Positions 11,001 through 22,938 of a stretch of 64,000 nt of DNA are shown one piece after another. The DNA comes from Panopea generosa. Lineage: Eukaryota; Mollusca; Bivalvia; Adapedonta; Hiatellidae. The translations under genes were made by a program, and so were the position numbers. A model generated the notes under the pieces. That model searched no databases. It had not been told where the DNA came from and saw only the letters and a list, made by a program, of their open reading frames with translations. Each line of letters starts with the position of its first letter. Positions within the stretch are counted from its first letter, which is position 1. Where the stretch lies: assembly GCA_029582155.1 (NCBI GenBank), contig CM055911.1, positions 52,265,419 to 52,329,418 of the forward strand, in the 5' to 3' direction.

Positions 11001-14000
11001 TGAACAGTAACAGATAAATGGTCGTCAGACGGCAACATCTTATACCACCAAACAACCGAGGACTCATAAAATGCAAAGATAATCTCTACCACGAGGACCC
11101 ATAACCTGAACAGTTACAGATAAACGGTTTCATAACATACAAAGACAAACAGTTAATATGCACCCCTTAATAACAAGAGGTTGGGAAATAAATAAACCAG
11201 TTTAATAAAGCAAGATACTAGTATACGAGTATATATAGCTCGTATCTCTTTAAGAAGTTTGATAATATAAAAGTGATTTAATCATCTATTGCATTTAATT
11301 GCATTCTTATAAACAAAAGTGTACAATAAAATTATAAATAATGTTCTTATTGTTTGTTTGGCATTAATTCTGTTATTTCTCAATGAAGACTCGTAATACA
11401 CTGCATATACATGATAATACATGTTTATCAAAGTAAATATTAACTGCTATACGCCTAGGTAATAATAAATAATGTGATTTAAAAAGCAAAAGCTTTAAAG
11501 ATATGAAAGAAAGAAATGTACAGATGAGACAAAATATGCACTTATTAATAAACTGTTGTACTAATTACTCTTGCATTAAAATAAATTGTCCCATTTTTCT
11601 CAAGTTGTTCGGATTAATTGTTCGAGTTATCTTTTATTACGATAAACCTGTTCAATTTTATCAATTAAATAAAAACATAAATACACTTCTTCTTATTAAA
11701 TATATTAGGGTCCTGCGTGGTCGAATGGTCTTAGGCGCCATCTCAAATTCACTCACTTCTCAACGCTAAGTTCGAGTCCCGCTCGCTCCATAACCGTTAT
11801 GTGAAAAACAATAGCCAGTAACTCGCGGAATGACAGTGGTTCTACTCAGATTCATTCTGCGGTCTTCCTCCATCAATAAAACTGTATATGCTATATATAA
11901 CATGAAAGGTGTTGAAATGGCTTTAAACCCCATTATAAACTTGTAAAATATTAAATTTTGTTATATGTCACGATCGTATTTGATAATATTGATAATGTAA
12001 GTTATCAATAACCTTACCTAAAATTTGAGAGAGTATTGATTAATCGACTGTTTTCTATCTTTACTACTGTTAGTGTCACTCATATTTGGTACTAGTATAT
12101 GTTATTCTTTGGCCCCCATACCATTATCAACTACACTTTATAATTATATTTTGTTTGTACAGGACAAATACACACCGCTCTAGAAAACTATGAACATAAG
12201 AGTCACTTATTTGTAAAAACAAAAGCCTATAGAGAAGTGGAAGACATTTTGGAAGACCAGAACTGGTCTGTCATATCCGGGAACCCTGGGAGCGGAAAAT
12301 CAACAATGGCGTATCATCTTATGTTGGAACATTCACAAAGAAGCTATGTACCTGTTGTTGTGACCTCTGTTGGAGACTGGAAAACATTGGTTGAAGGTAA
12401 AGGTAAAGGAAACAAAAAACAATTTGTTGTTATAGATGCTATGTTTGGTACCTTTAGTGTTGATGAACGAAAGTTGAATGATTGGGTGTCAATGTTAGAT
12501 CTCATAGGAAAGGTAGTTGGTGAACGAAGGGGTCGTTTAAAAGTTGTATGTACATCCCGAAAATATGTATTGTCTCAGGTTTTAACAAGATTAACCCGAT
12601 TCAGGGAATTCGGCAAACTTTTTATAGTAGATCTTGCTCACATTGATTATGCACTACTTGCTGCAGAAAAAGAAAACATGTTACGCAAATACATAGAGCA
12701 TTACAAAATAAATATTGATGAAACTCTGATCTCGCGTATAAAGAATTTGAAAGAAACATATGGCTTTCCACATTGTGTAGAAATGTTCTGCACATCTTCG
12801 GTACTCAGGGAAAGGGGAATACAATTTTTCGAAACACCGATAAGCTTGTTGGAAAAAGAAATACAATTTTTAAGCGACGATAAGAAAGAACATTTCTGCG
12901 CGCTGGTCATTGTTCTATTGGGAAATAGAAACACTTTTCAGTTAGCTGATCTCGACAGTGACAATGTAAGTACTATTATAACAAATGCTCTCAAACTGTC
13001 AAGAATGCCGACAGACACATTTCTTCCTAATATTTCAGATGCTTTTAAGTCATTAAATGGTGTATATATTGAAAAGAAAAGGGCAGGGGTCTTTAGTTTT
13101 AAACACGATTCCTTTAAAGAAATAACTTCTTTAGTGTGTGTCAAATCCAGTCCTGATCTGGCAATCAGAATTTTAGATTGGGTATTTATTGGCCTCATAA
13201 CAAAATGTTTTGGAAGCAATATAGAAAGACGAGATGAAGTTATACTTACTGAAGATCAGACATCTGAACTAGTTGAGCGTTTCACAAGGGACATTCACGA
13301 TAGAAAACGATTTGACAAAAATATCTGCGAATGCCGATTATTGGATGATGATTGTTTCATTGACCACTGGTTGAAATATGTTAAAACAACCAAGAAGAAT
13401 GGTGGGACCCCAGAATGTCGTCTTGTTCACCTAATGAAAGGGGTTTATGACAATAAAAAACGTATTATTCAACCAGGTTTTCTTTCTGAAATCTCAGAAA
13501 CCAAAAAGGAAAAAGCAATATGCAAAATATTGCAGATGGAATGCATTCAAGAATTCATCAGATCTGATGAAGGAATATTTGAGATTTCTTCCGCCCTCGT
13601 GTATGCTTGTTTGGCAGACTGCTCTTTATCTATTGTAGAAACGCTTGTACGGAATGGAGCTGATGTGAATTTTGAACTCAAATATGCATATCCGGTTTTT
13701 TCAAATATTAATTTAAAAACTGGCAGGCAAATTGACTGTAATAAGTGTTTGACTCCGCTAATTAGTTCAGTTTCAAATGTCAATAATGAAACTACGAGAT
13801 TTCTGTTAGAAAAAGGAGCGTCGGTTTTGAAACAAGGCGTTCGTGAATGTGGACGTGCAATCTTATTTTGGGCAGCAAAATATGGTTCTGTTGACATTAT
13901 AAATACAATACTAGAATACTGTCGCGGAATAGACAATTGTGATAATTTACAACAGTTATACTTGTACGGTGAGGACTATGCTCGATACTTATGTTGTATT

Positions 14001-17000
14001 CAATCAGCGTACAACTCATTGATCACAAGATTATCAGAAGAACCTTTATGGACCGAAAGATATTGCTCATATGTGTGTCCTATCGATTTAACTGACAACG
14101 TAGACATTTTTGACATTCTTAACGGGATATATGAAAACGGAAATCATTCAATTTTAGCCAAGCATCAAAATACACAAGATTTCGATACCGTTATACAAAT
14201 GCCAAATTTGATTTATAGATTTTTAAGACGTAGTTTGAGTCCATCTATGATAAACAAATATGTTGAAATAGGAGCCGATGTCAATGCTCGGTACAGAAAC
14301 GGTCGTACTCTATTACATATGGCAGGAATTGATGATATGCATCACACCATCATCGACGATGACCTTTTGGAATGTTATGATGTAACAGACTGGTTATCTA
14401 TTCTATTGCAATTTGGACTTGATGTAAATGCCCAAGATAGCGACGAGAGAACACCCATAACTTTTCTTCTCAGTAAAGGGTACTATCAAGATATACATAC
14501 AGTAGATTGGTTACTAGACAATGGTGCTGATATAAATATTCCGGATGAATTCGGTTGTATACCATTGTTGTATGCTTTACGCGGATCCAGATATATTCGG
14601 CAGTTAAAGAAGATTCTATTATTTTCGGTTACAGATACTGCAATAGATAAGAAAGGAAGAAATTGCTTTCATTACCTTGCTCAGAATGTATCTTTAGAAT
14701 CAGAAGATATCCTTGAAATTATTCTACAGCTTCAGGAAAGGAAGTTGAACATCAATCAAGTAGATAACGACGGGAACGTTCCGATACTCTCTGCCAATTT
14801 AAAGTCTATGAAAACCTTTTTGGCAAGTGGAGCGATGGCTAACGAATTATGTAAAAATGGTTTGAATCCAGCAATGCATTTTATTATGAATGGCTCTGAC
14901 GATATAGAGGAAACAATAAAACTTCTTGTTGCGAACGGGCTGGACCTCTCAGCCACAGATTTGAGAGAAAGGAATATAATACATTATATTGTTCTGTCAG
15001 CGTATAATGAACAATTAAAACGAGAAATGCTTGATATGTGTCTAAAAGACACTGCTCTAGTGAATTCCAGAGATAGAGACGGGATAACTCCAGCCATGTT
15101 AGCAGTAGGCAACAAGCGGTGCAGTAAAACATTTTTGTGTCATCTCATAGCGAACGGTGCACGCATGTCTGATATTGATCATACAGGCACTTCTGTACTT
15201 CACCACTGCTTGCAAACTTCAATTGAAAATGAAGAAGAACATTGTCAGATAGTGTCTGAAATCATGACAAGGTGCGGTGTCTACCAACCCAATAGTAATA
15301 TAGTCATATATGCGTTGTCTACACCAACCACTGGGATTCGCATTGTAAACATGATATTGAATCTGATATGTTTAGACGAAATCACAGTTATCGAAGTGAT
15401 CAAAGCCTGTCTCAACTCCGAAAGAGATGACTTGATTAAACGAAAACTGTTTGAGTTGCTGTTAAACAAATATGGAAGTATTCCTTTCGTAAGAGAATTG
15501 CTCATCAATGACAAAACGTTTCACAATCAAACATTGAAACATCCGTCTTGCTTAGAGTATATGGTAAGTTTAAATTTAGTGAATTTTAGGCTATTTTCTG
15601 ATGAAATTGATATCGACTCTTTACCAAAGTCAGACGAATGTACATCTAAAGTATTAGAAACTTTAGCAACGAACGGTATTGACATTTCTCATGTTTCTAA
15701 GAAACATGGTGAATCAAGCTCAGAAATTCATTTTGCAAAAGAAGGTCATGTACACACGCTGAAGACTTTGTTAAAGTACCAGACCAAAAAGCATGCCCTA
15801 TATATTGATACAGTGGGAAACACAATGTTGCATTATCTATTGTTATCCTGCATAGATGACAGTCAGATTGCAAAATTTCTGGAACTTACATTTGACAAGA
15901 CATCAAACTGGAATGTTACTGATAAACGTGGGCGGCTGCCGTTACATATTTTGTGTCAACAAAGAAAACTAAAACCAAAATGTATAATGAAGATAATAAA
16001 TCAAAGCTCCAGACTGAATGATGTTGATGCCGGAGGCATGTCTGCTCTCCACCATTTAGTTAAGAATATTTTGCATATCGAGAAAGGTAAAGAGGAAGAA
16101 CTCAATGCCATTTTGGTTGAGGTCATCTCCGAAATGTTGGTCCACAATGTACATGTAAGTATTGAAGACAAATATGGTAAAACACCATTGATGTACTTAT
16201 TGTCCAATGTATATGTGAACAAGTTGTGCCCAGTAGTGGAGTTAATGGTATCAAATACAACATGCGCATCAAACGTTGTCACGGAAGGAAACAATGTGCT
16301 TCATTATCTTGCTATGGCATACCTTGAAGACGATGTTAAAAGTCGTTTTGTGGAAGATGTTAAACAGAAAGGTGCAGCTACTGATACCGTGAACAAATTT
16401 GGACTTAAACCGATCGATTGTTGTCAAGGAATGTTCGTTCTTAAAACATGTCTCCTACTTGCCAATCCGATTGTCGACAAATCTGTCATTGTGTCTCATT
16501 TATACAAAGCTATTCAGTGGTTTGATGACTTTCATGACAAACCTGAAGATTTAATAGATTTCACTAGATCTGCTAATATAAATCTTGACAAAGACAAAGA
16601 CAATGACGGTATAACACTGCTGTCAGAATGCTGTAGGTTTCATCGAAACTCGGAGTTTATTGAAATCCTATTGAAACACGGGGCTAACCCAAACGTGCGT
16701 GATCGTTTTGGATTCACAAGTGTACATCGATTGCTATTTTCTAGAAGATTGTTACAGCTTCGTCTACAAAAATGTGTCTGTTTTAAACAGTCAGTTTTGT
16801 CTGAGATTCAATTTCAGTCAAGTCTTGAATTTCCTTGGGAACGACTAGATGTTTCTTTTTTCACCGGCACTTTAGCATCACTAGGAAATACAATAACGTA
16901 TGAACTTCATTCAAATATAGTACAAGGTGTCAATGAAGCACTGAAAATTCTTCGTCTTTTACTGGTCAACAAAGCTGATCCGAACAAGATGGACAATGCT

Positions 17001-17360
17001 GGAAAATCGCCTCTTCATGTTTGTGCGGAATCTCCAGTCATGGACGGATTCACTTGTCCGGCGATGAAAATGTTGATTGCTCATGGGGCTGACGTAAACC
17101 TGGAGGATAACGAAGGGAGGACACCATTAATGTTGTGTGCACAGTTTGCACGAACCAAATTCAGACGTATGAATATTTTGATAAAAGCGGGAGCAAATTT
17201 GTTGTCAAAGGATTATCAAGGAAATGACGTTAGTGACTACGTGAAGAAAGGAATACGTATAGCACTTCTAATGGATGAATGGGAAAAACAAGAGGATTAT
17301 ATGGAGCAAAATCAGTTAGGAAACCCCTCTCGATGCGGTTATTATGTAAGAGAATCTTAA
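7555..17360 (+). CDS. SAM-STAND NTPase-ankyrin receptor-like protein, copy A (4 exons)
   Basis: Join of 7555-8003, 9397-9521, 10284-10424 and 12163-17360: 5913 nt, 1970 aa. All introns are GT-AG, phases match, and every exon has a counterpart at the same phase in copy B. Order of parts: SAM domain (about 1-62), acidic Ser/Asn-rich linker (63-190), RHIM-like motif (about 207-222), STAND P-loop NTPase (about 255-640), then ankyrin repeats (about 713-1930). No signal peptide or membrane segment, so cytosolic. Known families with this plan (NLR-like and other STAND proteins) bind a ligand through the C-terminal repeats, switch by nucleotide exchange and oligomerise, with the N-terminal module recruiting partners. 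A role as an immune-type receptor is inferred from architecture only. Copy A has Ala in place of the second Walker B acidic residue, and a C-terminal tail about 30 residues longer than copy B. The start was chosen because AAAATGG precedes the SAM domain and is conserved in B. Confidence 0.85.
8115..8350 (+). repeat. Minisatellite in intron 1 (unit about 46 bp, 5 units)
   Basis: Repeats of a unit built on TTTATTTTGACGATATCAT and TATTTTAGGTGAACGATTC. Copy B has the homologous array at about 31340-31985, interrupted by a SINE. Confidence 0.8.
9266..9350 (+). repeat. Degenerate SINE fragment in intron 1
   Basis: Contains AGGGGTCGTGAATTTGAATT and then CTGCGATAGTTGGTCATGA, which resemble the B-box and following bases of the Lys-like SINEs elsewhere in the window. 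It is shared with copy B (about 33010-33095), so it predates the duplication. Confidence 0.5.
9397..9521 (+). CDS. Gene A exon 2: acidic linker
   Basis: 125 nt after the acceptor TTATTTTATGCAG. It encodes roughly residues 150-191, starting SDGSVDTDDEAASYETES and ending NALVTGGRPTV. Donor G/GTTTGT is weak but identical in copy B. The phase matches on both sides. The start is acidic and Ser-rich. I recognise no domain; it is probably a flexible linker. Confidence 0.8.
10284..10424 (+). CDS. Gene A exon 3: RHIM-like motif exon
   Basis: 141 nt, acceptor TTAATGCAG, donor CAAG/GTACAT. Encodes about residues 192-238. Within it, ATIVKDSKNVTIAEQVKEY has the shape of a RHIM-type amyloid motif: a beta strand, a polar turn with Asp/Ser/Asn, and a core V-T-I-A where RHIM has (I/V)-Q-(I/V)-G. 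The core (bases 10352-10363) is unchanged in copy B, although neighbouring residues differ. The exon assignment is firm; the amyloid reading is a hypothesis because the usual Gln and Gly are Thr and Ala. Confidence 0.8.
10555..11105 (-). repeat. 106-bp minisatellite in intron 3, copy A only
   Basis: About five units starting near 10655, 10762, 10868, 10973 and 11080, each with GGTCGTCAGACGGCAGCAT-like and ACAACCGAGGACTCATAAA strings. Copy B has a single unit at about 39765-39860. The founding unit, read on the minus strand, includes a B-box-like GGTTTGAGCCC, so it probably grew from a tRNA-derived SINE head. The array is open on the minus strand (10642-11076), but this is repeat, not gene. 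Confidence 0.85.
11706..11935 (+). repeat. tRNA-derived SINE (Leu/Ser-like head)
   Basis: The head has an A-box-like TGGTCGAATGGTCTTAGGCG and a B box AAGTTCGAGTCCC. Its tail contains GGTTCTACTCAGATTCATTC and ends in GTGTTGAAATGGCTTTAAAC. The element at 49672-49915 has the same head and tail, which defines a family. Copy B lacks this element, together with about 350 bp around it (A about 11625-11965 against B at 40335). Confidence 0.8.
12163..17360 (+). CDS. Gene A exon 4: STAND NTPase and ankyrin array
   Basis: Acceptor TTTGTTTGTACAG. The real frame begins 74 bases before the first GTG usable as a start, with the segment SHLFVKTKAYREVEDILEDQ that leads into STAND modules. Walker A is SGNPGSGKST (residues 278-286). 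Walker B is KQFVVIDAMFG (Asp330, Ala331). A sensor-like VVCTSRKYV follows, then a helical region and FKSLNGVYIE...FSFKHDSFKEI resembling the end of nSTAND modules. Ankyrin repeats include ALVYACLADCSLSIVETLVR, NGRTLLHMAGID, LLDNGADINIPDEFG, GNTMLHYLLLSC, GRLPLHILCQQR, GMSALHHLVK, YGKTPLMYLLSN, AGKSPLHVCAESP and EGRTPLMLCAQF. Roughly 20 repeats are recognisable, several long or degenerate. Single-exon coding of the whole NTPase-ankyrin part suggests a retroposed or intron-poor ancestor. Confidence 0.92.
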
Positions 17361-17998
17361 TATTCAACCGATGCTTCGATGGAGACCAGACTACGGTGAG
17401 TAAGCCTAGCTTCAATGCAAACCAGAGACACGAGACCATGACATTAACCAACTCAATAGAATCAGTGTCGACCATAACTTATATACAATGGTTTTACATG
17501 CAACACATCTGGACTGTTTGGACGATTTACATACATGAACTGATAGCTTAATATGAGTAGGATCCAGTTAAGGATTCATACTTACCCAAACGCTGCATAA
17601 AGGTCAGACATAGAAACCCTTTAGATCATGAATATAAATAGTTTTAAAGATGGTAACTTTTAGGGCGTTTTCGATACAAGCTCTGTACTGTTGGGTCAAA
17701 GGTCGGTCTATGGGCCATTTTTAGCATTGTTGAGTCCAGACCCAATAATAAACAAATAAGTAGTTGTGTGTATGTGTGTATGGGATGGGAGGGAGTGGGA
17801 GTAAAACATACACCATTTTGTCCATACTAAACTAATTCATTTTGACCCAATACTACTGTTTTATTTGCATATCTCCACATGTCATATACATGGTACCCAA
17901 CGTACCACTAACGTTAGGTATATATAACAATGTCTGTCTGTTTCACTAAATAAATGTTTTTACACATTTTAGAATAGTTTCTCTCGAGAGAACGAATG

Positions 17999-18004
17999 AA
18001 TAAA
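17999..18004 (+). terminator. Candidate poly(A) signal, gene A
   Basis: AATAAA about 640 bases after the stop, in a context also present in copy B at 46696-46701 (GAATAAATG followed by a conserved ATTCG-ATATAAAA string). Other AATAAA hexamers lie nearby (17747, 17949), so this is only a candidate. Confidence 0.25.
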
Positions 18005-18334
18005 TGTATTCGCATATAAAAATGCATTTTGTTAGTTTGCTTTAATACAGTGGAATCATTCACTTCAATATTTTTCAAAAAGTATGTTTGCTGTAATTTT
18101 ACCCGCCTGCTAACATCAAGAACATCTAATTTCTTGAGGACCGGTGGTATCTTTACTTCTCACTTCTAAGGTCTTGGTTTTGAACTCAACCAAAATGCTT
18201 GTGTTTTGGGACACATTCAGGCAAATGTTTATTATAGAATACTAGTATATATAAATAAGCTTTCAGCAGATCAATATTTTTATTGACAATTATACCGGTA
18301 AAACAGATTTTCAATAAGTAACATCAATGCAAAG

Positions 18335-18735
18335 CTAGTGTTGGCAAAACAGCAAACATTTAGTGTTGCCAAAACAGCAGACATTTAGTGTTGTCAAAAC
18401 AGCAGACATTTAGTGTTGCCAAAACATCCAACATTCAGTGTTTAGTGTTGCCAAAACATCCAACATTCAGTGTTGTCATAACAGCAAACGTTAAGTGTTG
18501 CTTAAACAGCACACATTTAGTTTTGCCAAAACAACAAACACTAAATCAGTAAACTTTTAGTTTCGCCATAATAGCAGTCATTTAGTGTTGACAAAATACC
18601 GAATATTCAGTGTTGCTAAAACAGCGAACATTGAGTGTTGCGAAAGCGGCAAACATTTAATGTTGCTAAAACAACAAACGTTTAGTATTACCAAAACAGC
18701 AAACACTTAGTGTGCCAAAATAGGAAATATTTGGT
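18335..18735 (+). repeat. About 25-bp minisatellite in the 3' flank
   Basis: Some 14 diverged units on the theme TAGTGTTGCCAAAACAGCA. The homologous place in copy B (about 47137-47215) has only two or three units, so the array expanded in A or contracted in B. Confidence 0.8.
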
Positions 18736-19756
18736 GTTTTGCAATAACTTCTTATACGCATAATATATTGTAATAAAAATTCCGGCATTTCTCAAAATAG
18801 GCATATAGGTATTTGACACATATTAAGTCAAGTTTTTATAAAAAGAATTCGGGGGCTGGGGATTCTAAAGATTGTCATCCATCAAATGTTTGTATTGAAA
18901 TTTTCCCACTTAATTATTTTTGTATGTGTGTTTTTTTTAGATTTTGAAAAAAATGAATACTACTTCTCTTAATTAATAGTGGTTTAATAGAATAATGCCT
19001 GTCGCAATTTTTGGAGATATGCTAAATATTAACGAACATGTACGTGCAAATAACAGACGTTTATCTGTATAACATTTAAACAAGCCGATTTGCTTCTAAC
19101 TTATTTGGATATATTGATGGCCGTAACTAATGTGGTGAGCACATGTAGCCTGAACATAAATATTTGGACGGGGTAGGATTTAAAAGATTGTCATCCATGA
19201 TTTTTTTGCATTGAAGTTTTCTCAACAAATCATCTTCTTTTTTTTTTTTTTTTTGTGTGCGTGTTTTGCCATATTTATTTCAATGTCCATGTATGTTGGT
19301 AATATGTATATATGTAAATATATTTGCACTAGATATGCTTAAATCTATTAATGTTTACATGTTATGGAAAATAGATATGTGTTTAGGTATATGTATACCT
19401 AGATAATTCACTAATTAACATTCTGTTATTATTAAACGGAATTTGACATATCAGAGCTAGTGTCACATTAAAATTACCGACATCCACCTTCATATTTATT
19501 AATGTCGGAATCGGTGGTTTTATCATTCGGAACTCCCCGGGCGAGGCTCGCATTTTTGTGTACTTTTTTCAGTTTGATTCGTTGAATTGAGCGAGGTGTT
19601 CCAAATGTGTTTTTACTTGAATCAATGCATAATCTATAGTGAAAAATGTCGATGTGTAAGATTTACACAGAGAAGAGATATATAAATAGAGATAACTCTT
19701 GTCTGAATTTCGGGTGACACGCTTGCCATTTTCCGAATATTGGAAACACAAATCCT

Positions 19757-20230
19757 CCTGAACCAACCAACATATTTTTGTGATTTTGGTATCGAGAGAA
19801 AGGACTTAAATGTAACTCTGGGTGCTTAATTTTTCTGCTTTAAATTTATAGAAATGGTAATTCTTTACACTTAAGTTATATTTTGGTGATATTTTTTTCA
19901 GTTTTAGCTCATTGATAAAGTAAGAAATAAAGGAAAAAAGTTTCAATATCGATATGAAATTTTCGCCAACAATGTATAACTTACCTCTTCATCTTTCTAC
20001 ATTTCTATGACATGGTGTTTAAATGGGTTTGTTAAAACAAAAACACTATCTTTATTGTTAAAATAATAAATATTTCGTTAAAATAATCTAAGAGTGTTTG
20101 TGTTGAACCTGTAATAAATTAAACTCAGAAGAAAAATATTAAATTAATTGTCGTTGGAAATATCAGCTTTACTTAGGTACCTAAATTATTAAATTCAGAT
20201 ACAAATTCAAAGAGCTATTAAAGAAGTACC
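19757..20230 (+). repeat. Internal duplication in 3' flank of A, first copy
   Basis: A stretch with CAATATCGATATGAAATTTT and CGCCAACAATGTAT recurs at 20725-21190, about 970 bases downstream. Copy B has a single version (about 48095-48500). The interval 20230-20720 contains no gene I can support. Confidence 0.7.
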
Positions 20231-20724
20231 AAGGTGTCATCCGAAATTCCAGCTATGTATGTATTGGTATTAGCTTGTCAGTCTATGTAATTAAGTCACT
20301 GATTTACATGATAAAGTATGTGCATATTTTTTTCTGAGTGGCGACTTTCAAGTATATGAACTATTTCTCAATATGTAAACAAATACCACTGTGACATAAT
20401 CTGAGACAATATTTGTTAATTTCACTATAAACTATGGCACTTTTTGTATATAGTATATGTACTATAAACTTTGGCGTTTACCGTATTGTCAAGTTGTTTT
20501 GTGATTTGTCGCTAACCAATCATAAGCAAAGCTACGTGCAACACCGTTAAACAGCAAACATGTTTGTAATGCTTGGTTCCCTAAAATTATCGCGTACTGC
20601 GTGCTGATGCGAGGTTGAGCCAGTGTTCAGGAAATTTATTTGCTAACACTAGCAAACGTTTAATGTTTTGTAGCAGCTCGTATGCTAGTAACTACTATGA
20701 ATACATCATTTCTGAATCTTTAAA

Positions 20725-21190
20725 CACGACTCCTACTGAACCAATCAACATATTTTTTTTATAATTTTGGTATCAAAACAAAGGACGTGATTGTAACTTT
20801 GGGTAGCAAATTTTTCTCTTTTAAAATAAAAGAAATGAAATATTTTTACTCTTACAGTCATGTTTTGGTGATAAATTTCTCATTTTTAACCCATTTTTAA
20901 AATAATACTTTTTTCAATATCGATATGAAATTTTCGCCAACAATGTATCATTTACTTCTTCATCTTTCTAATTAAACTTTCTATTTATATGATCTGTTAA
21001 AATGTGTTTTTAAAACAAACACACTACTTTTTTTGTTAAAAAAAAAAAAATTTCGTAAATAATCAAGGATTTTTTGTCTTCAACCCGTAAAAATTTAAAT
21101 GTAGAAGAAAAAAAATTGAATTATTAATTATAATCAGCTTTACTTTCGTACCAAAATTATTAAATTCAGACACAGGTTCAAAGAGTTTAC
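20725..21190 (+). repeat. Internal duplication in 3' flank of A, second copy
   Basis: Partner of 19757-20230, ending at the shared ATTAAATTCAGA string. It carries extra A and T homopolymer expansions. Confidence 0.7.
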
Positions 21191-22059
21191 TTGTATTTGT
21201 TAGAAATATGTCCATTGTTGTACTTAGAAAATGGGGTTATAATTTTATTGAATGTTCTTATCTCGCTTAATATTAGACAATGTGTATCATATTTTTTAGA
21301 CATACTTTATATTATTGTCTAGTGCTCTGTCATACCACAACTATTGTTTTAAGAAAAGCATAAAAAGGTCAAGCGCACCGTCCTCGGACAGCTCTTGTTT
21401 GTACTGTTATATAACGTATATGGCACTGTGTTTGTTGAATATTGTTTATGTTTGTTCATATTGGTTTGTTGAGAAGTATAATTATGATATATAGAGGATA
21501 TTTGTTTGTTTTGGTAAAGATTGATCTTTAAAGAGACAGATTGAGTTTTCTTTAAATGTTTTTCTATCATATCAACAATGTAACATTTTATTAATTATGC
21601 AAAATTTTAGTCATTTACAAGAGTAATGCCCCTTTTCAATAATTAACTTGTGACGAAATTAGGGTCCTGCACACATACAGGTATTTTTTAGATACATACT
21701 TAAATTTTCATCATTTTGCTATATAATGTTTTTTATATATAGCTTTAAATGAAACTTTATCAAAATTACAGTGTGTACCTTTAATAGGCATACAATTGGC
21801 AGCATTAATTTTACTCTTTTTAAGGTTTTAGCCCAGCATTGATCAAAATACATCAATTATGCCAACCAAATAAGAAAATGAGCATTAAAATAAGAAATGA
21901 ATTTATAAATAAAAAGAAAGAAGGATTATTTATAACCGCCATTATGCGACTACCCGATGGAAGCATTTCCTGTTTCTAATAGTGTTACTGCACTAAGGAA
22001 TGATCAATAAATGAAAGATTTCTCCTTAACCTTCAATGTTCATAATAGTTTGAACATAG

Positions 22060-22610
22060 CACAAGTCATTACAAAAACATTTAATAATTCATAATTGCAA
22101 GAAATAATCAATACTATTTCTTCACGTGTTTGAATTACAAAAACATTTAATATTTCATCATTGCAAGAAATAATCAATATCATTTCTTCACGTTTTTCGT
22201 ATTACAATAACATTTAATTATTCATTGTTGCAAGAAAAAATCATATTATTTATTCACGTTTTTGTATTACAAAAACATTTAATAATACATCATTGCAAGA
22301 AATTATCATTATTATTTCTTCACGTTTTTGTATTAACAAAACATTTAGATATTCATCATTGCAAGAAATAATCAATATTATTTCTTCTCGTGTTTGTATT
22401 ACAAAAACATTTAATAATCCATCATTGCAAGAAATAATCAATATTATTTCTTCACGTTTTTGTATTACAAAAACATTTAATAACTCATAATTGCAAGAAA
22501 TAATCAATATTATTTCTTCACCTGTTTGTATTACAAAAACATTTAATAATTTATCGTTGCAAGAAATAATCACTATTATTTCTTCACGTTTTTTGTATTA
22601 CAGATATATT
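22060..22610 (+). repeat. 66-bp hairpin satellite, copy A (about 8 units)
   Basis: The unit contains the perfect inverted repeat AAGAAATAAT-CAAT-ATTATTTCTT, followed by CACGTTTTTGTATTACAAA and AACATTTAATAATTCATCA. Since 66 is a multiple of three, it stays open on both strands and gives repeating 22-aa peptides. The homologous array in copy B (50680-52260) has about 24 units. Confidence 0.9.
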
Positions 22611-22779
22611 GAATATTCGTACAAGTATTACATGTTACTAGCTTTGACTTGAAATGTTGAAACCTAAATTAAAATTGTTATGCAATCTTAAATGTTCCTC
22701 ATATGTTTCCTCACCAGTTTTCTGACATCGTAATTGCATGCATGCATTTTTGACGTGATATGCCCCAGGCCATCCTTAA

Positions 22780-22900
22780 AAATGTGTTTGTTTGCTGTGT
22801 TATGTAGGTCCAGTATTTGTCAGGCTGGTAGCTGTAAGTAAGTAAGTAAAGTGTTTGTTTGCTGTGTTACGTACAGCCAAGTTTTTGTCAGGCTGGTAGC

Positions 22901-22938
<38 letters not shown>

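Noticed and set aside
10642..11076. 144-codon minus-strand frame in intron 3
   Set aside because: It is the 106-bp minisatellite; copy B has only one unit and no such frame.
7555..17360. Gene A or B as a pseudogene
   Set aside because: Both have uninterrupted frames of over 1900 codons, matching phases and GT-AG introns; indels between them are in frame apart from the one near the C-terminus.
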